DNA of 9,304 bases from Myxococcales bacterium (GTDB lineage Bacteria > Myxococcota_A > Polyangia > Polyangiales > Houyiibacteriaceae). Numbering within the stretch: position 1 is the first letter of the stretch; each line of letters starts with the position of its first letter. Below are positions 1 to 6,372 of the stretch, piece after piece. Location: assembly GCA_030622585.1 (NCBI GenBank), contig JAUXFZ010000059.1:1-9304 (forward strand). Direction: 5' to 3'. Made by a program: the position numbers and the translations under genes. The notes under the pieces were generated by a model. That model made no database searches, had not been told where the DNA came from, and was given only the letters and a program-made list of their open reading frames with translations.

Positions 1-26
1 GATCAACGCTAGGCTTAGCCAAGCCG

Positions 27-1232
27 ATGAGCGAAATGCCGATCTACATGGACCATCACGCGACGACACCGGTCGACGAACGGGTCCTTGCGGCGATGCT
101 TCCCTACTTCGAGACCCGCTTCGGGAACCCGGCCAGCCGAACACACGCCCACGGAAGGGACGCGCGGAATGCGGTGGAGCGGGGGCGCGCCCAGGTCGCG
201 GGAGTGCTTGGGGCAAAGCCGGACGAGATCGTGTTCACCTCGGGGGCGACCGAGAGCGACAACCTGGCGCTCCGCGGGGCGGCCCAGGCACACCTCGGAG
301 ACAAGACGCACATCGTGACGGTCCGGACGGAGCACAGGGCCGTCATCGCTACGTGCACTGCGCTCGAGCGTGAAGGCTGGCGCGTCACGTGGCTCGAGGT
401 CGACGCACGGGGGCTCATCTCGGTCGACGCGCTCGCCGACGCGCTGACCGACGACACGGCCGTCGTGAGCGTGATGCTCGCCAACAATGAAATCGGCGTC
501 GTTCAAGATCTCGCTGCGATCGGCGCTCTCACTGCAAAGCGCGGCATCACGTTTCATTGTGACGCCGCTCAGGGCCTCGGATACCTGCCTTTCTCGGTCG
601 ACGAGCTGAACGTCGACCTGGTAAGCGTCGCGGCGCACAAAATGTACGGGCCGAAGGGCGTGGGCGCGCTCTACGTCCGAAAGTCGTCGCAGACGCGCCG
701 CATCCCGGTCGCCCAGATGCTTGGTGGCGGCCATGAGAATGGGCTGCGCTCGGGCACCCTCAACGTGCCCGGCATCGTCGGATTCGGGATGGCCGCCGAG
801 CTCATGCAGAACGAAGGCCAGAAGGAGGCGGCGCGAATTGGGTCGCTCCGCGACGCGTTGAAGGATCGTCTCCTCGACACAATCGAGGAGGTTCGGCTCA
901 ACGGGGCCGCCGAGCCACGACATCCGGGCAACCTCAACCTGTCGTTCGGCTACGTCGACGGCGCGCGTCTGCTCCTCGAACTGTGCGAGGTGGTTTCGGT
1001 ATCGAGCGGCTCGGCCTGCAGCAGCGCGGACGCGGGCCCAAGTCATGTGCTCGAAGCCATGGGCGTCCCCAAAGACTGGAGCGCCGCCTCGGTTCGTTTC
1101 GGCCTCGGGCGGCAGACGACCGAATCGGAAGTTCAAACCGTCGCCGACGCCGTCATCGAAATCGTCGAGCGACTCCGAGAGCGCTCGCCGCTCTGGGCGC
1201 GAAGGGCGAGCGGCACGCCTATTGATTGGTGA
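27..1232 (+). CDS. iscS: Cysteine desulfurase, IscS type (class V aminotransferase fold, PLP enzyme)
   Basis: The enzyme takes sulfur from L-cysteine, giving alanine and a protein-bound persulfide that feeds Fe-S cluster assembly and tRNA thiolation in the cytoplasm. The 401-residue product matches the usual IscS length (about 404) and is collinear with E. coli IscS from PIYMDHHATTPVD (residues 5-17) to a C-terminal ID-W ending. Visible key residues are His103 (TEHRAV), Asp179 and Gln182 in HCDAAQ, the PLP Schiff-base lysine Lys205 in AAHKMYGPKG, the HENGLRSGT block near 236-244, and the catalytic loop SSGSACSSA with Cys331. The SSGSAC loop marks the IscS/NifS group rather than SufS. The start at 27 fits the family; ATG at 36 is an equally plausible start giving MPIYMDH, and neither has a clear ribosome binding site. 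An IscA-like gene follows 50 bases downstream, so the two probably form an isc-type operon. No IscU lies between them, and any IscR or other upstream gene would be outside the window. Confidence 0.96.
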   Translation: MSEMPIYMDHHATTPVDERVLAAMLPYFETRFGNPASRTHAHGRDARNAVERGRAQVAGVLGAKPDEIVFTSGATESDNLALRGAAQAHLGDKTHIVTVRTEHRAVIATCTALEREGWRVTWLEVDARGLISVDALADALTDDTAVVSVMLANNEIGVVQDLAAIGALTAKRGITFHCDAAQGLGYLPFSVDELNVDLVSVAAHKMYGPKGVGALYVRKSSQTRRIPVAQMLGGGHENGLRSGTLNVPGIVGFGMAAELMQNEGQKEAARIGSLRDALKDRLLDTIEEVRLNGAAEPRHPGNLNLSFGYVDGARLLLELCEVVSVSSGSACSSADAGPSHVLEAMGVPKDWSAASVRFGLGRQTTESEVQTVADAVIEIVERLRERSPLWARRASGTPIDW

Positions 1233-1237
1233 TCGAG

Positions 1238-1252
1238 CCGCCAAGCTGGCGG
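1238..1252 (+). other. Intercistronic hairpin between iscS and iscA
   Basis: CCGCCA-AGC-TGGCGG forms a perfect 6-bp GC-rich stem with a 3-base loop just after the iscS stop codon. It has no T run, so it does not look like a classical intrinsic terminator. It could stabilise or tune the ratio of the upstream message, or be chance in GC-rich DNA. Only the sequence symmetry is observed; the function is inferred. Confidence 0.35.
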
Positions 1253-1282
1253 AACCGGTCCCCCCGCCTTACATTAGGACGG

Positions 1283-1627
1283 ATGAGCGAGACCAATGGC
1301 ATCACGCTGACACCCAGAGCCGTGCAAATGGCTAAGCAAAAGGTCGCCGACCTCGACGCGCCGGTCGAGGGCCTTCGCCTCGGCGTCAAGGGTGGTGGCT
1401 GCTCCGGCTACTCCTACGTGTACGACTTCGCCAAGAAGATCCGCCCCGACAAAGATCTGGTGTTCGAGTTCGACGGCCTCAAGGTCGTGGTCGACAACCG
1501 AAGCATCGAGTTTCTCGCGGGCGCCGTGCTCGACTGGGAACAGAGCTTGATGAGCTATGGCTTCAAGTGGAACAACCCCAATGCCAACGGCGGCTGCGGG
1601 TGCGGCGAGTCTTTCGACGTCGACTAG
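1283..1627 (+). CDS. iscA: A-type Fe-S cluster carrier (HesB/IscA/ErpA family)
   Basis: A-type carriers bind an Fe-S cluster or iron and pass clusters to target apoproteins. The 114-residue product has the three family cysteines: Cys40 in KGGGCSGYSY, and Cys105 and Cys107 in the C-terminal GGCGCGESF. The core VVVDNRSIEFLAGAVLDW and the GFKWNNPNA block also fit the family. The reading frame stays open upstream to a TTG at 1226 overlapping the iscS end, but the family N-terminus begins near MSETNGITLTP. AGGA at 1276-1279 lies just ahead of ATG 1283, so the shorter start is chosen; the spacing of three bases is tight. It follows iscS on the same strand and is probably cotranscribed. Its TAG stop overlaps the stop of the convergent lipoprotein gene by four bases. 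Sequence alone does not cleanly separate IscA from ErpA, so the symbol is provisional. Confidence 0.93.
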   Translation: MSETNGITLTPRAVQMAKQKVADLDAPVEGLRLGVKGGGCSGYSYVYDFAKKIRPDKDLVFEFDGLKVVVDNRSIEFLAGAVLDWEQSLMSYGFKWNNPNANGGCGCGESFDVD

Positions 1628-2856
1628 AAGCCTTCTTCGAGCGGCACGGGAATTGGATTCGGCAAGTCCGCGTACCGCTGCAGATCTTCGGGCGTGCACT
1701 CCGCGGGAAGTGATTGCGGACTGTCCAACTCCACCGACCGGCAGCACCGGTCGAAGGCGGGTTCGGGGCCAACTTCCGGCCCGCCATCCGAGCAAGGATC
1801 GGGAACCGGGAGCTCGACGGGAGCAAGCTGGCTCGCGATCCGAGCGCGAATGCCCTGGAAGCTGAATGAAACCCCCGTAGCCGTGCACTCATCGTCGGGA
1901 CTTCCAACGTGGGGATCAACGCGAAGATCGAGATGGGCGGTGAGCAGACCGACAATGCTCCCGCGGAAAGATTCGTCGCAAATGCCCAGCGGCTCCAGCG
2001 TGGCGATCAGCTTGCCCGTAGGGAATCGCCCGGCCAGCAGGCCCTTCTCGAGGGTCTGGCCGTCTTCACTGATATCTGCGATCAAGAACCCATTGATCGC
2101 GATCCAAAAGCTACCCGGGCCCGTGAGGAACACGAAGGTGGCTCCGGTATCGACAGGAAGCACGACGCGACCGTTGCTGATGTACGCATCACTCTTCCAC
2201 ACGTCCGGACGATCGAGGTCGTCCGCAACCAAGCTCGAGGGGTCGACGAAAAAGTAATCGTCGCCGTCCCACGCGGGCGCTGGCGCTTCTTCGATTGCGC
2301 CCGGCAGCATCAGCGTAGCCCCGTCGGGGCCGCCCCATTCGACGGCGGAGACATCGTCGAGAGACGTTCCGTCGACCGCCGACAGCACAGACACGTCAAC
2401 CTTCGCGTCGTTGGGAGTCCCATTCCAATCGCGGAGCCGCAGTAACACAGTGCCCTGGCCGCTCCCCTGGTGGAGCGCGATGTTGTCTTCCAAACACGAG
2501 ATCAAGCTCACCACCGTCGGCAGAACGTATTGACCGAACGCGTTGTCGATCCCCTTGTCTCCATCGAGCGGCGGATTGCCGTTGGCTGCGACGCATTCAG
2601 CGGCATCGTCGATTGACGTCGTGTTCATCCCGTCGAGGTCGAGACCGAAGCGACGCCACCGATCACCGGACTGGTCGAGAGAGACGTTGCGGAAGGCGAA
2701 AACCGCCTCGACGTTATCCCCTTTGGAGCTCGTGTTCTGCGCCGGCCGATCCGGAACGCCCGCAAGTGCTGCGCCTATCAGACCGGAGTCGTAGACACTG
2801 CACGCCGGAGCGCCCAGCAAGAGGGCCATAAGCAACGAAGTAAGCAGAGGTTTCAT
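1624..2856 (-). CDS. Lipoprotein A: secreted, cysteine-rich, paralogue of lipoprotein B
   Basis: I do not recognise a function. The 410-residue product opens with a charged n-region (MK), a hydrophobic stretch and GAPAC, which reads as a lipobox with Cys19 as the lipidated residue; Ser follows the cysteine, so an outer-membrane location is plausible. After Cys19 come CSVYDSGLI and AGVPDRPAQNTSS (residues 32-44), DGDKGIDN (98-105), CLEDN (121-125), WNGTPNDA (144-151), a WDGDD...FVDP block (about 196-206), LLAGRF (273-278), GICD (291-294) and DRCC (369-372). Eight cysteines follow the lipid one: 88, 121, 293, 324, 355, 371, 372 and 387. All of these blocks recur in the same order in the lipoprotein at 5030-6334. 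The gene starts 91 bases after the BASS transporter stop on the same strand, with GGAA ahead of the ATG. Cotranscription is possible, but the AT-rich gap may hold its own promoter. An aspartate-rich cation-binding role for DGDKGIDN is speculation. Confidence 0.85.
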   Translation of the reverse strand: MKPLLTSLLMALLLGAPACSVYDSGLIGAALAGVPDRPAQNTSSKGDNVEAVFAFRNVSLDQSGDRWRRFGLDLDGMNTTSIDDAAECVAANGNPPLDGDKGIDNAFGQYVLPTVVSLISCLEDNIALHQGSGQGTVLLRLRDWNGTPNDAKVDVSVLSAVDGTSLDDVSAVEWGGPDGATLMLPGAIEEAPAPAWDGDDYFFVDPSSLVADDLDRPDVWKSDAYISNGRVVLPVDTGATFVFLTGPGSFWIAINGFLIADISEDGQTLEKGLLAGRFPTGKLIATLEPLGICDESFRGSIVGLLTAHLDLRVDPHVGSPDDECTATGVSFSFQGIRARIASQLAPVELPVPDPCSDGGPEVGPEPAFDRCCRSVELDSPQSLPAECTPEDLQRYADLPNPIPVPLEEGF

Positions 2857-2947
2857 CGGTTCCGCGCCTGGAAGAGCAGCTACTAAAATCTAGCATTGCT
2901 ATAACGAAACAGTGACAGAAGATCGCGGCAGATAGTGATCTACCTTA
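2857..2947 (-). promoter_or_regulatory. AT-rich gap upstream of lipoprotein A, possible promoter region
   Basis: This 91-base gap between the BASS stop and the lipoprotein A start is much richer in A and T than its surroundings, particularly around 2880-2915. That contrast suggests a leader or promoter for lipoprotein A. On the minus strand it contains TATAGC- and TAGATT-like hexamers, but I found no -35 hexamer at proper spacing. An AGATC...GATCT inverted pair near the BASS stop is too weak, and lacks the T run, to call a terminator. Confidence 0.3.
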
Positions 2948-3862
2948 CTAAACCGGTCGCCGAGACCACCAAGCGGCCAGTGCGCTCCCCAGGATGCAAT
3001 GGGTAATCGCGGAGATCGCGCTCGGAATGACGGTCAGCGGATTGGCGAAATGGGCCTGCGCCAGGACGGCCCCCAGACCCGAGTTCTGCATGCCGACTTC
3101 GATCGACGTCGTCCGCGCGACACTTCCGAAACCGCCGCCCAGACCTCCCAACAGATAGCCGAGCAAGAAGCCGAACGTGTGCACGGTAAGCACGGCGCCG
3201 GTGAGCTGCAGGCCAGATTCGAGGACCGCGTCTTTGCGCGCCCCGAGAATCGCAGCGACGATCAACACGATCATCAGCACGGCGGCTGCGGGCGCTGCGG
3301 GCAGCAGCTTTTCGGTCAACCTGGGTAGGTAGCGGCGCATGAACAGCCCGACTGCGACGGGAAGCAGAACCACCTCGGCCGTGGTCAGGAACAACCCCAG
3401 GCCGTCGACGTCGACTCGGCTTCCCACGATCCAGTTGGTGAGCAGCGGTGTGCACGCGGCGGCGAGCATCGTGGAGAAGGCGGTCATGGACACCGAGAGG
3501 GCGACGTCGGCCCTGGCCAAGTAGGCGATCACGTTGGACGCGGTGCCGCCGGGACAACAGGAGACCAACACCAAGCCGACCGCGAACGGCGTCGGGAGGT
3601 GAAACAGCATTCCTACACCCCAGCCGAGAAGAGGCATGACCGTGTACTGCAGCAGCACCCCCCAGAGGATGGGCGCCGGAGCGCGGAAAACGCGGGAAAA
3701 GTCGGCGAGCTCGAGGGTGAGACCCATGCCGAGCATGATGATCTGAAGTCCGGGCGTGATGAGGCCGTAGTCGAGAAACCATGCGAAGGCAGGCGGGTAG
3801 ACCAGAGCGACGACACCACCGAGGGTGACCCATAAAGGAAAGAGCCGGACGAACGCAGCCAC
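2948..3862 (-). CDS. Bile acid:sodium symporter family (BASS/SBF) transporter
   Basis: This is an inner-membrane sodium-coupled carrier of organic anions; known family substrates include bile acids, pyruvate and pantothenate-type acids, and the substrate here cannot be read from sequence. The 304-residue product is almost entirely hydrophobic helices, with family motifs in order: Gln72 in LLQYTVMPLLGW, SCCPGGTASNVIAYLARAD (101-119) with Ser109 and Asn110, Ser123 and Thr127 in the next helix, and EVGMQNSGLG with Glu255, Gln259 and Asn260. These match the sodium-site and crossover residues of the bacterial ASBT structures, so sodium coupling looks intact. There is no suitable ATG. GTG at 3862 puts VAAFVRLFPLW before the first membrane helix and gives normal family length; GTG at 3880 is an alternative adding six residues. 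The frame remains open much further upstream, but that part is antisense to the DAHP synthase gene and is not coding. The gene is divergent from DAHP synthase and lies upstream of lipoprotein A. Confidence 0.92.
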   Translation of the reverse strand: MAAFVRLFPLWVTLGGVVALVYPPAFAWFLDYGLITPGLQIIMLGMGLTLELADFSRVFRAPAPILWGVLLQYTVMPLLGWGVGMLFHLPTPFAVGLVLVSCCPGGTASNVIAYLARADVALSVSMTAFSTMLAAACTPLLTNWIVGSRVDVDGLGLFLTTAEVVLLPVAVGLFMRRYLPRLTEKLLPAAPAAAVLMIVLIVAAILGARKDAVLESGLQLTGAVLTVHTFGFLLGYLLGGLGGGFGSVARTTSIEVGMQNSGLGAVLAQAHFANPLTVIPSAISAITHCILGSALAAWWSRRPV

Positions 3863-3946
3863 GGGTTCGCGATGTAGCACAGCGGCACGGCGGGGGGGGG
3901 GTCGCGGGAGACGCCGAAGTGCTTCCGTGCTAGAAATCCGGCTCCC
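3863..3946. promoter_or_regulatory. Divergent intergenic region between the BASS transporter and DAHP synthase
   Basis: These 84 bases separate the starts of two divergent genes and should hold both promoters. No paired -35/-10 hexamers or clear Shine-Dalgarno sequence for either gene are visible. A 10-base G run sits in the middle, and GTGCT occurs twice, separated by three bases, near 3919-3931. Confidence 0.4.
3892..3901. repeat. Homopolymer tract, ten G
   Basis: Ten consecutive G on the plus strand, 30 bases upstream of the BASS start codon and 45 bases upstream of the DAHP synthase start. It lies outside both called coding regions, so a length change would not shift either frame but could alter promoter or leader spacing. 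It is also a place where sequencing errors are common. Confidence 0.9.
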
Positions 3947-5014
3947 ATGTTTCGCCCCCCTACCGACGACGTCCGGATTGAAGGTCTCCGCCCGCTGATT
4001 CCGCCGGCTATCCTGATGGAAGAGGTCCATCCCGGAGAGACAGCGATCGGACGAATTGCCGAGGCCCGCGCGCAGATCAGCGACATCGTGCACGGCAAAG
4101 ACGACCGATTGGTGCTGGTCGTCGGTCCCTGCTCGGTCCACGACCCGAAGGCAGCGCTCGACTACGCCAAGAAACTGAAGCCACTGCGCGACCAGTATGC
4201 CGACGACCTCTGCATCGTGATGCGCACTTACTTCGAGAAGCCGCGCACGACGGTCGGCTGGAAGGGCTTGATCAACGACCCCCATCTCGACGGGAGCTTC
4301 GACATCAATCAGGGGCTCCGCGTCGCGCGCGGCCTGCTGAGCGCGTTGGCGGAGCTCGATTTGCCTGCGGGGACCGAGTTCCTCGACCCGATTTCGCCGC
4401 AGTTCGTGGCGGACCTCGTGTCTTGGGGCGCGATCGGTGCGCGCACCACGGAGAGCCAGGTGCACCGCGAGCTCGCAAGCGGCTTGTCGATGCCAGTAGG
4501 CTTCAAGAACGGCACCCGCGGCACGGTCAAGATCGCCGTAGAAGCGGTCAAGGCTTCGCGCAATCCACATCACTTCCTCTCCGTGACCAAGCAGGGCCTG
4601 TCCGCAATCGTGGCAACCAAGGGCAACCTCGACTGTCACGTCATCCTGCGGGGCGGTGCCGGGCAGCCCAACTATCAGCCTGAACACGTGGCGGAGACGG
4701 TCGAAATGCTCGAGAGCGCAGGGCTCGGGGGGTGCCTCATGATCGACTGCAGCCACGCCAACAGCGGCAAAGATCACGAGAAGCAGGCTGGCGTCGCGGC
4801 TGCGGTCGGGCAGCAGGTCGCGCAGGGCAGCACCAGTGTGTTCGGCGTGATGTTGGAGAGCTTCCTCGTGGCCGGCCGGCAGGACGGCGAGGCGGGTACC
4901 GAGCTCACCTACGGGCAGAGCATCACGGACGCTTGCATGGGCTGGGATGCCACCGTGCCCGTCATCGAAGAGCTTGCTGATTCAGTGCGCCAGCGTCGAA
5001 ACGCGGGCGGCTGA
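3947..5014 (+). CDS. aroG: 3-deoxy-7-phosphoheptulonate (DAHP) synthase, type I, AroG/AroF/AroH-like
   Basis: This enzyme condenses phosphoenolpyruvate and erythrose 4-phosphate to DAHP, the committed step into the shikimate and aromatic amino acid pathway. The 355-residue product matches E. coli AroG (350) end to end. Seen directly are GPCSVHDP with metal ligand Cys62, YFEKPRTTVGWKGLINDPH (95-113) with Lys98, GAIGARTTESQVHRELASGL (161-180) with Arg166, GFKNGTRGT with Lys188, ILRGG with Arg235, and the remaining metal ligands His270 (CSHANS), Glu304 (VMLESFL) and Asp328 (SITDACMGW). The inhibitor-site positions of AroG (Asp146, Pro150, Ser180, Ser211) are kept here as Asp147, Pro151, Ser181 and Ser212, which suggests feedback control of the phenylalanine type. 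The start is the only good ATG ahead of the DDVRI segment, though no strong ribosome binding site is visible. It ends 15 bases before the convergent lipoprotein B stop with no terminator in between. The paralogue-specific symbol is by similarity only. Confidence 0.96.
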   Translation: MFRPPTDDVRIEGLRPLIPPAILMEEVHPGETAIGRIAEARAQISDIVHGKDDRLVLVVGPCSVHDPKAALDYAKKLKPLRDQYADDLCIVMRTYFEKPRTTVGWKGLINDPHLDGSFDINQGLRVARGLLSALAELDLPAGTEFLDPISPQFVADLVSWGAIGARTTESQVHRELASGLSMPVGFKNGTRGTVKIAVEAVKASRNPHHFLSVTKQGLSAIVATKGNLDCHVILRGGAGQPNYQPEHVAETVEMLESAGLGGCLMIDCSHANSGKDHEKQAGVAAAVGQQVAQGSTSVFGVMLESFLVAGRQDGEAGTELTYGQSITDACMGWDATVPVIEELADSVRQRRNAGG

Positions 5015-5029
5015 GCGCAACCGAAGCCC

Positions 5030-6334
5030 TTAGAACAAGTCAGGTGCAGGCACGGGGATCTGAACCGTGCCCGGAAGCGCGTCGAAGCGCGCAGCCTTCG
5101 TGAGTTTCTGCGCGGTGTTGCATGTGTCCACACGTGTCCTGCCGGACAGCCACGAGCTCGGACAGCAGCGATCGATCTCGACTGACTCGGCCGCCGCGCA
5201 GGGTTCGAGCTGGGGTCGGGAAGACTCGGCCAGGCCTGCGATCTGACCGGCAACCCCGTTGAAAGTCACGCCCAAGCTGAATGCGTCACACTCCGCACCG
5301 ATGCCGTCGCGATCGGGGGATTGTTGGATGTCGGCGAACTGCCCGAAGAGTGACTCGATGACGCTGGCATTGATGTCGCACATGCCGATCCTCGGGGTCG
5401 CCTCGCCGAGCTTGTCGATGCTGAACCGCCCTGCAAAGAGGCCGCGGTCGATCGAGGTCCGATCGTAGCTGATGTCACCCATGATAACGCCGCCGTTGAC
5501 CACAACCGTCATGGCGCCGTCGCTCGATACCGTGCCGTCGCCGGCGATCAACCTGAATTCGGTGCCGGCGATGAGGGGCACGACCAAGCGGCCGAACGCG
5601 ACATACCCGTCGACTTGCTGGAGCTTTGGCAGATCGAGGCTTGCCTCGCCGGATGCATCGGCGCCAAAGTCGTTCGGGTCGAGAAACCAGGAGTCCTCGT
5701 TATCCCACCCAGGGTCCGGGGCCTCGCCGCTCTGGCCACCGCTCAGGTACACGAGGTTGACGGGGTCGTTACCGCGAAAGCCGACTAGCGAAGGATCCTC
5801 GCTCGTCCCATCGGTGGCCGTCGTGAGCATCGCGGTCACGCTGGCGTCGTTTGGCATTCCGTTCCAGCCTTGAACCCACAAAATGACGGTCCCGGTTCCA
5901 CGGCCTTGGGTCAGCGCGAGGTTGTCTTCGAGACAAGGAAGAGCGCTACCGACGCTCGGCAAGAGGCTGGCGCCGAGCGAGTTGTCGATGCCCTTGTCGC
6001 CGTCGACTACGGCCTGACCGACCACCGCGCCGTCCACCACGCGGGGCTTGCAAGTCCCATCGTCCCGGCCGGTCGTCACCGCCGCGTCCAGGTCGATGCC
6101 GATGCGGGTCGCCATCTCCGCCGATTGCCTGAGGAAGATATCCTTGAGCGCGAATACCAATGACGCGCTGTCATCGGCGGAGCTCGTGTTCCCGGGCGGA
6201 CGATCCGGTACGCCCGCGCTGCTGCTATCAATCAGACTCGGGTCGTACACACTGCACCCGAGCACGAAGAGCAGGGTCCACAAACCGATCCCCCGGCTCA
6301 GTGTTCCCTCGGCAGCGTGGTGTCCCCCGCACAT
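5030..6334 (-). CDS. Lipoprotein B: secreted, cysteine-rich, paralogue of lipoprotein A
   Basis: The function is unknown. The 434-residue product has a 26-residue signal peptide with hydrophobic core GLWTLLFVLG and lipidated Cys27; Ser follows the cysteine. The mature part repeats the order of lipoprotein A: CSVYDPSLI, AGVPDRPPGNTSS (40-52), DGDKGIDN (111-118), CLEDN (134-138), WNGMPNDA (157-164), a WDNED...FLDP block (about 210-220), LFAGRF (299-304), GMCD (317-320) and DRCC (388-391). Cysteines 95, 134, 319, 349, 379, 390, 391 and 405 follow the lipid one in the same order and similar spacing as in lipoprotein A. Both proteins also end in an IPVP segment and a final Phe. The chosen ATG gives an unusual n-region with two histidines and has no clear ribosome binding site, so a start a few codons later is possible. 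The gene lies 38 bases after the minus-strand oxidoreductase stop, so cotranscription with it is likely. Confidence 0.85.
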   Translation of the reverse strand: MCGGHHAAEGTLSRGIGLWTLLFVLGCSVYDPSLIDSSSAGVPDRPPGNTSSADDSASLVFALKDIFLRQSAEMATRIGIDLDAAVTTGRDDGTCKPRVVDGAVVGQAVVDGDKGIDNSLGASLLPSVGSALPCLEDNLALTQGRGTGTVILWVQGWNGMPNDASVTAMLTTATDGTSEDPSLVGFRGNDPVNLVYLSGGQSGEAPDPGWDNEDSWFLDPNDFGADASGEASLDLPKLQQVDGYVAFGRLVVPLIAGTEFRLIAGDGTVSSDGAMTVVVNGGVIMGDISYDRTSIDRGLFAGRFSIDKLGEATPRIGMCDINASVIESLFGQFADIQQSPDRDGIGAECDAFSLGVTFNGVAGQIAGLAESSRPQLEPCAAAESVEIDRCCPSSWLSGRTRVDTCNTAQKLTKAARFDALPGTVQIPVPAPDLF

Positions 6335-6372
6335 GCGCGCAGAGTAACAAGTGGGGGGTGCGCGCCAAGAAA

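Noticed and set aside
1..26. End of an upstream gene such as iscR
   Set aside because: Twenty-six bases are too few to identify any coding end; nothing can be supported there.
15..1244. A 409-codon minus-strand open frame covering all of iscS
   Set aside because: It is the antisense shadow of a fully conserved desulfurase; its composition is rich in Arg, Ala and Val with no recognisable motif.
1226..1282. A TTG start for the IscA-like gene overlapping the iscS stop
   Set aside because: The extra 19 residues are unlike the family N-terminus, and an ATG with AGGA ahead of it lies at the expected place.
3863..3949. A frameshifted longer BASS start at the minus-strand ATG near 3949, restored by slippage in the G run
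   Set aside because: The added residues do not resemble a BASS N-terminus, and the GTG starts already give normal family length.
3863..4777. A 305-codon open N-terminal extension of the BASS frame, which would make a 609-residue fusion protein
   Set aside because: It is exactly antisense to the conserved DAHP synthase gene, shows no domain and would be abnormal for a BASS protein. Open antisense frames are common in GC-rich DNA.
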